A stretch of 22,845 bases of DNA from positions 1-22,845 of the forward strand of contig URZD01000005.1 of the NCBI GenBank assembly GCA_900552305.1, in the 5' to 3' direction. Shown here one piece after another: positions 6,139 through 13,352 of the stretch. A program made the position numbers and the translations under genes. A model generated the notes under the pieces. It had not been told where the DNA came from and made no database searches. It worked only from the letters and a program-made list of their open reading frames with translations. The DNA is from an uncultured Eubacteriales bacterium. GTDB lineage: Bacteria > Bacillota > Clostridia > Monoglobales > Monoglobaceae. Numbering within the stretch: the stretch's first letter is position 1; each line of letters begins with the position of its first letter.

Positions 6139-8733
6139 TCAGAGTATGGAGTACAGAATTTTTGCAGCCTCCGCCTTTGTCATTTTGCCGAGCGGCAGCA
6201 GTCTGCCGTCAGAGTAGCCGTTGATTGCGCCGAGCTTCATAAGCACGTTTATGCCGTCCTCCGCCCATGCGGGAATATCTGCTTTGTCGCTGACGTTTAT
6301 GCTTATGCGGTAGAAACCCTTCGGGAGCGTCCGCGCGATTATTGTTGACGCTTCCGCACGCGTTATGGGCGAAAGCGGGTCGGCACAGCTCTCGGTTTCG
6401 CTTACATATCTGCCCTTGACTATCCCCATGGAGTAAAGCGTTTTAAAGCTGTTAAGCGCCCATGCGGGTATTGACGAAAGATCGGAATACGGCAGATTTA
6501 CATTTGCGTACGCCGATGTGTCAGCGCCGAGAAAATTGCATATCATCACGGCAAACTCGGAGCGGGTCATCTGCTTTTGAGGATTGAAATGCAGCTCTCC
6601 GTCAATGTTTTCACCACTTACTATTTTTTTGTCGTACATATAGCTCAGAATACTTTCTGCCCAGTGTCCGCGCGTGTCGGTAAACGGATTTTGTATGTCG
6701 CCCGCAGTCCCCGTATAGAGCATACCGCAGTTTGAAATTCCAAGCTCGTTCGTCGCGTATACAGTAATTTTCTTCGCATCGGGCGGCAGCTCGGCGGTAA
6801 ATTCGTAAGTTTCCGCGTTGTACTCAAAATCGTATTTTTTGCCGTCGACGCGTAGGGTTATTCCGTCCTTTGCCACCTTGCCCGATGAGGAAATTACCCG
6901 CCCGCGCAAAATCCCCGCGTCAAAGCTCATTTCTACGGTCGGATATACCGAAGGGTCGCTGAAATCGGCAGGGTTAATCTTTACGGGAATTGTGACCGTT
7001 GTACTTCCTGCGGAGATATAGATATTGCCCGCTGCGCCGTAGTTTTCGGACGCGGTGAATACTTTGGAATATGTTTCGTTCGAGCCAAAGGAACCGATAC
7101 TTTCGTCTGCCGTCCAGGTGTAACTTTCAGGTACGGAGATAAAGCGGTTAAAGCCGCCGTATGCCTCCGCGCTCATGGGTACGCTTTCGCCGACGTTAAG
7201 GGTCAGCGACTTGACCGCCGCGCCGCTTCTGCTGTCGGATATGCGGATTTCGGTCGGCGAGTCAAGACAGATTATCGGAATACTTGCCGTAATGTCGCCC
7301 GACTTTGCGTAGACCGTGACCGCGCCGCTGTCGTTCGCGGTGAACAGTCCTGCCGGCGTAACTGTACTGTTTTTGCCGTCCTCCACGCTGAATGTGACGT
7401 CACTCGGCACATCACACGGATAGAAGCCGGAGTCGGTCGCGTTCACCATAAGCTGAAGTGACGCGCCCTTTAAGACGTAGTTCATAAGCGGATAAATATG
7501 CAGATTTGCCGCGGTACCCGTCTTTTTTGCCTGATTTATAAAGTAGAAAAAGGTTGATACATTGCGCTCCCTTCCCTCGGAGGGGATGTTCATGAGCGAG
7601 GCGGAGCTGTCGCCCGGCATCTGTGCAACGATTGAGGTCGAGCCGCCGCCGTCAAGATTCAGCGCATCGGTGCAGCCAAGCTCCTTCATGCGTGCGGCAA
7701 GGGTTTTAAGCTGCACGCCGTAGCTGTAGCCGCTCTGTCTGCCGTCTATGGTGTAGAGGATAATGCTGCCGTCCTCTTTAACGCCTATTGCGGTGCGCGG
7801 CGCTGCGCCTGCAGCGAGGTTTGGATTGATTTCGCCGTTGGTGAGAAGTCTGCCGCCGACGCTGCCCATGCCCGTTTTGACGTTGTACCAACGCTCATCG
7901 CCGAGTACGTTGAAGATAAGGCTGACCTTTTCGCCGACCGCAAGGGACGCGATTGGGTCGCGGAATTCCGCGGGGGCGTTTGCGTCAACCGTAATCATGA
8001 TTTTCCCCTCAGGAATAGGTACGGAGGAGGAACTTTCGGTCACGGATTCCACAACAGCGGTCATGGTCGTGCCGATTTTCATTTCGCCCTCGACCGAGCC
8101 GAGAATCACGTCAATACCGTGCGTGGTGTTGCGCGTCTCGGAGGAAAAGTCGCTTGTCATCATGTAAATTGCGTACGGCTGGCGATATTTGTTTATATTG
8201 TATATATTCGTTTCGCTGCCGTCCTCGCGCCGCAGTACGGAGGTTAGCGTGAAGTAGGAGATAAACGCGCTGCCGTCCGGCAGTATGCCGATTGCGTCCT
8301 GTCCGGACGCGTCCTTGGTCAGAATTTTGCCGTCGGATATGGCGTTGCTCATCGGCACTCCCGTCTGAAATGAGAAATAGTCGGCATTCGCGCCGCCAAG
8401 AACGTCAAAACCTGCCGCCTCAAGCCGCGAGGTCTCCTTTGAAATGGTGGTGCTGCCGTAAAGCGCAGCGCCGTTGGTGATTGACGGAATGACATCGCTG
8501 CCCGGAGAGTAGGTTATGTAATTTTCCGTCTGCTGACCTACGCCTTTTTGGTCGCTGTAGAACGCGGCATGAGTGAAGTATGTGCCATTACCTATCGGCA
8601 CGGTATAGCCGTTAATCTGCGCACTACCGAGGACAGAGGCATATGCGCAGAGCGGGCAAACCGCCGCGGCAATACTGAGCGCCGCTGCGGTTATTTTTTT
8701 AAAGATTTTTTTGCTTAGTTTTGATGTATTCAT
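6139..8733 (-). CDS. Secreted phosphodiester glycosidase (NAGPA-type) with three SLH motifs
   Basis: This is an 864-residue exported protein. Residues 1-32 are a signal peptide ending in CAYA. The NAGPA (N-acetylglucosamine-1-phosphodiester alpha-N-acetylglucosaminidase) fold spans roughly 90-400. Its core has APRTAIGVKEDGS near 311, YTIDGRQ, and the NLDGGGSTS loop near 360. Residues about 405-600 look like Ig/Big-type beta domains. From about 682 to the end there are three SLH motifs (FTDTRGHWAE, PITRAEASTIIARTL, MTKAEAAKIL). The protein is probably held on the cell-wall polymer, where it could cleave sugar-1-phosphodiester bonds of glycans or wall polymers. A weak GGGAAGTGA precedes the ATG. 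It is divergent from the sugar nucleotidyltransferase/kinase pair. Confidence 0.85.
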   Translation of the reverse strand: MNTSKLSKKIFKKITAAALSIAAAVCPLCAYASVLGSAQINGYTVPIGNGTYFTHAAFYSDQKGVGQQTENYITYSPGSDVIPSITNGAALYGSTTISKETSRLEAAGFDVLGGANADYFSFQTGVPMSNAISDGKILTKDASGQDAIGILPDGSAFISYFTLTSVLRREDGSETNIYNINKYRQPYAIYMMTSDFSSETRNTTHGIDVILGSVEGEMKIGTTMTAVVESVTESSSSVPIPEGKIMITVDANAPAEFRDPIASLAVGEKVSLIFNVLGDERWYNVKTGMGSVGGRLLTNGEINPNLAAGAAPRTAIGVKEDGSIILYTIDGRQSGYSYGVQLKTLAARMKELGCTDALNLDGGGSTSIVAQMPGDSSASLMNIPSEGRERNVSTFFYFINQAKKTGTAANLHIYPLMNYVLKGASLQLMVNATDSGFYPCDVPSDVTFSVEDGKNSTVTPAGLFTANDSGAVTVYAKSGDITASIPIICLDSPTEIRISDSRSGAAVKSLTLNVGESVPMSAEAYGGFNRFISVPESYTWTADESIGSFGSNETYSKVFTASENYGAAGNIYISAGSTTVTIPVKINPADFSDPSVYPTVEMSFDAGILRGRVISSSGKVAKDGITLRVDGKKYDFEYNAETYEFTAELPPDAKKITVYATNELGISNCGMLYTGTAGDIQNPFTDTRGHWAESILSYMYDKKIVSGENIDGELHFNPQKQMTRSEFAVMICNFLGADTSAYANVNLPYSDLSSIPAWALNSFKTLYSMGIVKGRYVSETESCADPLSPITRAEASTIIARTLPKGFYRISINVSDKADIPAWAEDGINVLMKLGAINGYSDGRLLPLGKMTKAEAAKILYSIL

Positions 8734-8782
8734 TAAAATTCACTTCCCAAAACCCATTATAGCAAAAAAAGGATTGAATGTA

Positions 8783-8810
8783 AATATAAAATTTTTACAA
8801 GGACTGTAAA
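8783..8810 (-). promoter_or_regulatory. Candidate promoter of the leftward glycosidase gene
   Basis: On the minus strand, TTTACA (8810 down to 8805) and TATATT (8788 down to 8783) are separated by 16 bases; each hexamer is one base off the sigma-A consensus. The -35 and spacer are covered by the inverted repeat at 8790-8814. Confidence 0.5.
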
Positions 8811-8873
8811 AATTAAGGCAGTAAATTGTGACAAAAACATATGGATAATTTGCACAAAGATATAAAATTTTTA
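8784..8873. repeat. Two copies of a 14-base AT-rich direct repeat
   Basis: ATATAAAATTTTTA occurs at 8784-8797 and again at 8860-8873, 76 bases apart. The first copy is continuous with the inverted repeat and the second lies before the rightward promoter. They may be paired regulator half-sites or chance in AT-rich DNA. Confidence 0.4.
8790..8814. promoter_or_regulatory. Perfect inverted repeat, candidate operator
   Basis: AATTTTTACA (8790-8799), spacer AGGAC, TGTAAAAATT (8805-8814): a perfect 10-bp inverted repeat with a 5-base centre. It overlies the leftward promoter's -35 and spacer. There is no T-rich tail or gene end beside it, so operator is likelier than terminator. The regulator is unknown. 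Confidence 0.5.
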
Positions 8874-8903
8874 TACTGTGGTAATGTATTTTACGCTTTG
8901 CGA

Positions 8904-8932
8904 TTGACATTTTTGCCATTAAATGATAATAT
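8904..8932 (+). promoter_or_regulatory. Candidate promoter of the nucleotidyltransferase/kinase unit
   Basis: A consensus TTGACA (8904-8909) is followed by overlapping -10 candidates GATAAT (15-base spacer, five of six matches) and TAATAT (17-base spacer). It lies about 48 bases before the ATG at 8980. Confidence 0.65.
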
Positions 8933-8979
8933 ATAAATATTGTGATTTACAGAAATAATCAGAAATCGAGGTATGTTAA

Positions 8980-9837
8980 ATGAACGACATAACATTGGTT
9001 GTAATGGCTGCGGGAATGGGCAGCCGATTCGGCGGACTTAAACAGGCGGAGCCGATTACGGAGGACGGTCGTGCGATAGTCGATTTTTCGGTTTTTGACG
9101 CGAAGAAGGCAGGCTTCAACAAGGCTGTGTTTATTGTCCGCGAGGATATGAAGGAGGATTTTATCAATTTGGTCGGAAACAGAATTTCCGAAATGATTGA
9201 TACGGAGTATGTGATTCAGGATACAGCGTGTCTGCCTGCAGGCAGGACAAAGCCGTTCGGAACGGCGCACGCGATATACTGCTGCCGCAACGCGGTTAAG
9301 GAGCCGTTTGCGATTGTCAATGCGGACGACTACTACGGCAGCAACGCGTTCTTTGATATTGCGAGCCACCTTAGAGGTGCGAAAAACGGCGATTATGCGA
9401 TGACGGCATACGCGCTTTCCAATACGCTCAGCCCGAACGGTACGGTGTCGCGCGGCGTTTGCACGGTGAAGAACGGTTATCTTGCGGAGATTGAGGAGAT
9501 TACAAAGATTGCTCCGACAATGGAATGTGAAAAGGACGGAAAGACGGTAAAGCTTGCGGCGGACACGCCGGTTTCCATGAACCTGTGGGGACTTACGCCG
9601 GATATTTTTGACGAGCTTGACGCGGAGTACAAGGAATTCCTTGAAAAGGCGGACCTTATGAAGGACGAATTTTTCATTCCCACAGTTATAAAGAATGCAA
9701 GCGACAAGGGCATTGCTAAAATAAAGGTTTTTGAGAACAAGGACAAATGGTACGGCATTACATACCGCGAGGATTTGCAGGAGCTTAAAAATGCGATTGG
9801 AGGATATATCCGTGAAGGACTTTACAGAGGAATTTAA
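8980..9837 (+). CDS. Sugar-phosphate nucleotidyltransferase family protein
   Basis: This 285-residue GT-A-like nucleotidyltransferase should couple an NTP to a sugar-1-phosphate. The nucleotide-binding loop is at the N-terminus (VVMAAGMGSRFGGLKQ, residues 7-22). A PAGRTKPFGTAHA segment follows near residue 90, and the metal-binding NADDYYG is near 114-120 (Asp116, Asp117). The loop differs from the GxGTRLxPxTK of standard RmlA/GalU enzymes, so the substrate is unclear. The ATG at 8980 has a modest GAGG upstream. The gene overlaps the kinase gene by 26 bases, which indicates translational coupling. The pairing suggests it converts the kinase product, probably a hexosamine-1-phosphate, to an NDP-sugar. 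Confidence 0.82.
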   Translation: MNDITLVVMAAGMGSRFGGLKQAEPITEDGRAIVDFSVFDAKKAGFNKAVFIVREDMKEDFINLVGNRISEMIDTEYVIQDTACLPAGRTKPFGTAHAIYCCRNAVKEPFAIVNADDYYGSNAFFDIASHLRGAKNGDYAMTAYALSNTLSPNGTVSRGVCTVKNGYLAEIEEITKIAPTMECEKDGKTVKLAADTPVSMNLWGLTPDIFDELDAEYKEFLEKADLMKDEFFIPTVIKNASDKGIAKIKVFENKDKWYGITYREDLQELKNAIGGYIREGLYRGI

Positions 9838-10882
9838 GGTTATAAAAAAATTTGATATTGAGGGCGAGGTAAGCGATATCCGCCCATTTGGAAACGGTCA
9901 CATAAACAGGACGTTTCTTATCACTACGGATAAGGGCAGATATGTTCTTCAGGAGATAAACAGCAACGTTTTCAAAAAGCCGCGCGAGGTTATGGAAAAC
10001 ATAATCAACGTTACCGAGTATTTAAAGAGCGTGAACGAGGAAACGCTTAACTTCCGCAGAACACTTGACGGCGATATTTTGCAGGAGTCTGACGGCGGCT
10101 ACTTCCGTATATATGACATGGTGGAGGACACGATAACATACGATACGGTAGAGAATGCGGACGTTTTCAAAAGCGCGGGCGCGGCGTTCGGAAATTTCCA
10201 GAATAAGCTGTCCGGCTTTGACGCGTCTGTTCTTCATGAAACGATAAGCCGTTTTCATGACACGCCTAACAGATACGAAAACTTTAAAAAGGCTGTTGAG
10301 GGCAATATAAAGGACAGGCTGAAGGACTGCGAGAAAGAGGTCGCGTTTGTAAATGACAGAGCGGACACCTTTGCGAAAATTACCGAAGGAATCGCGGACG
10401 GCAGCGTGCCGCTGCGCGTGACTCATAACGACACAAAGCTGAATAACATTCTGATTGACGAGAACACCAAAAAGGCAAGAGTGGTAATCGACCTTGACAC
10501 GATTATGCCGGGCTCGATGCTTTACGATTTCGGCGACGCGATACGTTTCGGCGCAAGCACTGCGGCGGAGGACGAAAAGGATATTGACAAGGTACACTTT
10601 GACAAAGAGCTTTTCCGCGCGTATGCGGACGGCTTCTGCAACGCCGTGGGCAGCCGTATGACCGAGAAGGAGAAGGAACTGCTGCCGTACAGCGCATACC
10701 TTATGACTATGGAGTGCGGTATGCGTTTTCTGACAGACTTTTTGGAGGGTGATACATACTTTGGTACTGCGTACCCGACCCACAACCTTGTAAGGTGCCG
10801 CACACAGTTCCGCCTGGCAAAGGAAATGCAGGAGCAAAAGGACGAAATGCTGAAAATCGTATACGAGGTATGCGGAAAGTAA
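9812..10882 (+). CDS. Phosphotransferase-family sugar kinase, N-acetylhexosamine 1-kinase-like
   Basis: This 356-residue protein has the aminoglycoside-phosphotransferase/choline-kinase fold. FGNGHINRTFLI near the N-terminus is the nucleotide loop. THNDTKLNNILID at about 204-216 is the catalytic loop (Asp207). VVIDLDTIMPGSMLYDFGDAIRFG around 225-248 carries the metal-binding Asp residues. The sequence after it, ending TAAEDEKD, closely recalls bifidobacterial NahK, which phosphorylates GlcNAc or GalNAc at C1. GTG 9812 is preferred: GGAGG (9799-9803) is eight bases upstream. In-frame ATG 9791 and earlier codons lie inside the nucleotidyltransferase gene without a better site. Substrate assignment is by family resemblance only. 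Confidence 0.82.
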   Translation: MKDFTEEFKVIKKFDIEGEVSDIRPFGNGHINRTFLITTDKGRYVLQEINSNVFKKPREVMENIINVTEYLKSVNEETLNFRRTLDGDILQESDGGYFRIYDMVEDTITYDTVENADVFKSAGAAFGNFQNKLSGFDASVLHETISRFHDTPNRYENFKKAVEGNIKDRLKDCEKEVAFVNDRADTFAKITEGIADGSVPLRVTHNDTKLNNILIDENTKKARVVIDLDTIMPGSMLYDFGDAIRFGASTAAEDEKDIDKVHFDKELFRAYADGFCNAVGSRMTEKEKELLPYSAYLMTMECGMRFLTDFLEGDTYFGTAYPTHNLVRCRTQFRLAKEMQEQKDEMLKIVYEVCGK

Positions 10883-10900
10883 AAAATATTTTAACGGTTT

Positions 10901-10942
10901 CTGCCGCGACGGGGATGAAGATTCCCACCGCGGCAGTTTTTT
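10901..10942 (+). terminator. Intrinsic terminator after the kinase gene
   Basis: CTGCCGCG (10901-10908) pairs with CGCGGCAG (10929-10936), and the inner GGGGAT/ATTCCC extends the stem. TTTTTT follows at 10937-10942. It starts 18 bases after the kinase stop. Confidence 0.9.
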
Positions 10943-11027
10943 GAAAAATCTATAAAAAGCCTTAGCTTTGCGGCGGCAGACTTGTTGCCGCGTGGAAAGC
11001 AGGGATTAAAAATTTAAGACGCAGTCG

Positions 11028-11056
11028 TTGCTTTTTGTCGGCATATATGATATACT
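11028..11056 (+). promoter_or_regulatory. Candidate promoter of the ECF sigma/PrsW operon
   Basis: TTGCTT (11028-11033), a 17-base spacer and TATACT (11051-11056), with an extended TGA just before the -10. The start codon is 51 bases downstream. Layout and many bases match the promoter at 13301-13329. Confidence 0.55.
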
Positions 11057-11106
11057 GAATATAATAAGAGGTTTCGGAAGGTCAGATAAAATAAGGGGAA
11101 CAAACA

Positions 11107-11652
11107 ATGGATGCGGATATGCTTTACAAGGACTATCTTTCGGGCAACCGGGGAGCGCTTGAGGAGCTTATGGAGCTGTACGGCGACAGGCTGACGCTTT
11201 ATATCAACGGATATGTCAAGAATATTCATGACGCGGAGGATTTGCTGATAGAGGTTTTTGCGTATTTTGTCGACAGACGTCCCAACGTAAAAAATAATTT
11301 TAACAGCTACATACACAAGGCGGCGCGAAATCACGCGCTGATGTTCCTGCGTAAAAGAAGGCGGTATATTCTTTTCCATGACCGTGAAACGGAGTTTTGT
11401 GTAGAGGATACCTTTGAGGACGAGGTGTGGATAAAGGAAAGAAACAGCCGTATGTATAAATGTATGGATATGCTGCCGCCGCAGCAGCGTGAGGCAATGT
11501 ATCTTGTGTATATTGAGCGGATGAGCTATAAGGAGGTTGCGGCGGTTTTGCACAAGAGCGTGAAGCAGGTGGACAAGCTGCTTCAGCTCGGAAAGAAGAA
11601 AATCAGACCTTTGCTTGAAACGGAGGGGATTAAGGGTGCGTTCAACGAGTGA
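11107..11652 (+). CDS. ECF-type RNA polymerase sigma factor
   Basis: This 181-residue two-domain sigma-70 protein consists of region 2 (about residues 10-85, with HDAEDLLIEVFAYF at 58-71 and a basic LRKRRR end) and region 4 (about 118-170, LPPQQREAMYLVYIERMSYK then the helix KSVKQVDKLLQLGKKKI). Size and lack of region 3 mark it as an extracytoplasmic-function sigma factor that directs RNA polymerase to a small regulon on an envelope signal. ATG 11107 follows AAGGGG by a short spacer. Its 3' end overlaps the next gene by 17 bases, the usual arrangement for a sigma/anti-sigma pair. No soluble zinc anti-sigma domain is encoded nearby. Confidence 0.9.
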   Translation: MDADMLYKDYLSGNRGALEELMELYGDRLTLYINGYVKNIHDAEDLLIEVFAYFVDRRPNVKNNFNSYIHKAARNHALMFLRKRRRYILFHDRETEFCVEDTFEDEVWIKERNSRMYKCMDMLPPQQREAMYLVYIERMSYKEVAAVLHKSVKQVDKLLQLGKKKIRPLLETEGIKGAFNE

Positions 11653-11974
11653 GAGAATGGAGCGGCTTGAAAAGCGGCTTGACGGTATAAGGAAAGCGCG
11701 CAGCGAGAAAAGACGCAGGGCGGCGATTGTATCAGGCTATGCGGCGTGTATTGTAATTATTGCGGCGGTGTCGGCGTTTGTGGGGAATATGGATTTCGGC
11801 ATATTTGAGCGGACAGCGGCGGCGGGTACGGCAAGTATTTTTGCAAATAACAGTTTCCTCGGGTATATTGTCGTAGGCGTGCTGGCATTCCTTTTGGGGA
11901 TTTTTATAACGCTGCTGTGCGATATTTTGAACAGAAAAAGGAAGGAGCGGAACAATGGCGGAGCTGACAGATAA
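11636..11974 (+). CDS. Small two-helix membrane protein, candidate anti-sigma factor
   Basis: This 112-residue protein is not in a family I can name. Residues 1-28 form a basic, probably cytoplasmic helix (TSERMERLEKRLDGIRKARS). Two membrane helices follow (about 29-50 and 70-97), with a loop of about 20 residues and a short basic tail. GTG 11636 has AGGGG (11624-11628) seven bases upstream; a TTG at 11615 in the same frame is less likely. It overlaps the sigma gene by 17 bases and the next gene by 20. Position and topology suggest it holds the sigma factor at the membrane and could be the PrsW substrate; this is inference. The 101-residue protein at 13353 appears to be a paralogue. Confidence 0.7.
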   Translation: MRSTSERMERLEKRLDGIRKARSEKRRRAAIVSGYAACIVIIAAVSAFVGNMDFGIFERTAAAGTASIFANNSFLGYIVVGVLAFLLGIFITLLCDILNRKRKERNNGGADR

Positions 11975-12596
11975 TGCGATACAGCTTTTCTGCGTTTTTG
12001 CCTGCGGGAGCTATTCCTGCTTTAAGGCGATTGCAAAGAGGGATTATAAATGGCTTTTGACCGCGTTGTTTTATCTCAGCTTTGGAATAGGTCTTACATA
12101 TTGGGTTTTGTATCTTGTGCTGTTCGATTCGGCTCCGCAGGTGTTTTTTGTTTCGGAGCTGAGCTGGACGGCGTCTTATATTTTTCTTGCTATGCGGCTT
12201 GCGGCGGGGCTGCCTGACGACGGGCGCGGGGTTAAGACAAGATTATTGTTTTTGGTTTTTCCGTTTTTTTCATTTATAATGTGTATTTTCTTTTGTATGC
12301 GGGGCAGCTATCTTGAAAATGTTTTAATGGGTACGGCAATGGCTGTGTGCGGTTTTTTGGCGGCAAAGGGGATATACCTTTCAAGGCGCGGAGAACGTGC
12401 GGATTCGCCGTGGATTTTTTACGCGTCGCTGCTTTTTTATGCGGCGGAATATATACTGTGGATTTCGTCATATTTCTGGATTGACAATACGTTTTTGAGT
12501 CCGTATCTTCTGACCGATACGTTTATACTTAATCCGGCGCTTATTCTGATAGCCTTTGCACAGGGCAGGGAGGATAAAATATGTCATATAGTATAG
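11955..12596 (+). CDS. Polytopic membrane protein of unknown function (sigma operon)
   Basis: This 213-residue protein has about seven predicted hydrophobic helices, many aromatic residues and a few short charged loops. I recognise no catalytic motif or family. ATG 11955 follows AAGGAGCGG. It overlaps the preceding gene by 20 bases and the PrsW gene by 16, so all four genes are probably translated as a coupled set. The location between the candidate anti-sigma and the protease suggests a sensor or modulator of the cleavage step. The 7-helix size is also compatible with a small receptor or enzyme. No signal peptide is obvious. Confidence 0.75.
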   Translation: MAELTDNAIQLFCVFACGSYSCFKAIAKRDYKWLLTALFYLSFGIGLTYWVLYLVLFDSAPQVFFVSELSWTASYIFLAMRLAAGLPDDGRGVKTRLLFLVFPFFSFIMCIFFCMRGSYLENVLMGTAMAVCGFLAAKGIYLSRRGERADSPWIFYASLLFYAAEYILWISSYFWIDNTFLSPYLLTDTFILNPALILIAFAQGREDKICHIV

Positions 12597-13219
12597 AGAA
12601 TATATTTATATGTCTTGCTGCGCCGTTCGTACTCGCGGCGATAGGCACAAAGGGCGACAACAGAAGAAATTACATATTCAGCGTACTCGGCTTTGTCTGC
12701 TGCATTATATCCGCGTACCTGAACACTTTTTTTGCGGCGCTTTACAATGCGGAGGGGGTTGCGACCGTGGTGGAAATCTCGCCCGTTATAGAGGAAACGG
12801 TAAAGCTGCTGCCGCTTTTGTTCTGTATGGTTGTCATGGAGGTCAGCGCGAAGGACGGCGCGTCGATAATCTTTAACATTGCAATCGGCTTTGCCACGTT
12901 CGAGAATATCTGCTATCTTTTGGAGAACGGAACGGGAGATTTACTATATTTAATCATACGCGGTTTTTCCACCGGCGCGATGCACGTGACCTGCGCATTT
13001 ATGATAGGCTACGGTCTGAAGGTGTTCGGGCGTCGGACGGCGGCGTTGAGGGCGGCGGGTATTTTTGGACTTTTGTGCGTTACGATAACCTTTCACGCGA
13101 TTTTTAATATGCTTATGAAAACAGACGGCATACTGCGGCAGATAGGCTATGCCGTGCCGATAACCTCGGTTGTGCTGCTGATGTTTTTGAAAACGGGGTT
13201 TAAAAAATTGAATATTTAG
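12581..13219 (+). CDS. PrsW-family intramembrane metalloprotease
   Basis: This 212-residue multi-helix membrane protein has the full set of PrsW motifs: PVIEETVKLLP (Glu71, Glu72, Lys75), GFATFEN (Phe107-Glu108), GAMH at 132-135 (His135) and FHAIFN (His172). In Bacillus subtilis PrsW makes the site-1 cut in the anti-sigma RsiW and so releases an ECF sigma factor. Here the gene is the last of an operon that begins with an ECF sigma factor, so the same role is likely with the 112-residue membrane protein as the candidate substrate. ATG 12581 follows GGGAGG. It overlaps the preceding gene by 16 bases and is followed by a terminator. Confidence 0.88.
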   Translation: MSYSIENIFICLAAPFVLAAIGTKGDNRRNYIFSVLGFVCCIISAYLNTFFAALYNAEGVATVVEISPVIEETVKLLPLLFCMVVMEVSAKDGASIIFNIAIGFATFENICYLLENGTGDLLYLIIRGFSTGAMHVTCAFMIGYGLKVFGRRTAALRAAGIFGLLCVTITFHAIFNMLMKTDGILRQIGYAVPITSVVLLMFLKTGFKKLNI

Positions 13220-13227
13220 TGTTATTT

Positions 13228-13265
13228 AAGGTGTAAAAGGCGCGGCTTTTACACCTTGATTTTTT
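13228..13265 (+). terminator. Intrinsic terminator of the ECF/PrsW operon
   Basis: AAGGTGTAAAAG (13228-13239) pairs perfectly with CTTTTACACCTT (13246-13257) across a 6-base loop. A T run (13260-13265) follows after GA. It starts nine bases after the prsW-like gene stop. Confidence 0.88.
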
Positions 13266-13300
13266 ATTACAAAAATTTTTATTCCCCGAAGGGGGAGATT

Positions 13301-13329
13301 TTGGTTTTCATGCACCTATAAGATATACA
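13301..13329 (+). promoter_or_regulatory. Candidate promoter of the small membrane protein/giant SLH protein unit
   Basis: TTGGTT (13301-13306), 17 bases, then TATACA (13324-13329). It shares TTG-S-TTTT and GATATAC at the same 21-base offset with the promoter at 11028. It lies 24 bases before the GTG start at 13353. Confidence 0.5.
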
Positions 13330-13352
13330 ATAAAAGCAAAGGGGGTGTTTTT

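Noticed and set aside
9233..9246. 14-base perfect palindrome CTGCCTGCAGGCAG inside the nucleotidyltransferase gene, resembling a mobile palindromic insertion that encodes LPAGR
   Set aside because: The encoded PAGRTKPFGTAHA fits the normal P-x-GR-x-KP-x-GT motif of this family as I remember it, so the palindrome is most simply native coding sequence.
9731..9811. Upstream ATGs at 9731 and 9791 as the kinase start
   Set aside because: The extra residues read as out-of-frame nucleotidyltransferase sequence, while GTG 9812 has GGAGG at ideal spacing.
10022..10837. Long minus-strand open frame (271 codons) opposite the kinase gene
   Set aside because: It is a shadow of the plus-strand kinase; its composition is implausible and it has no start signal.
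13284..13294. CCCC-GAA-GGGG hairpin just before the giant SLH unit's promoter
   Set aside because: Only four base pairs, directly beside the -35 and after a better terminator; probably incidental.
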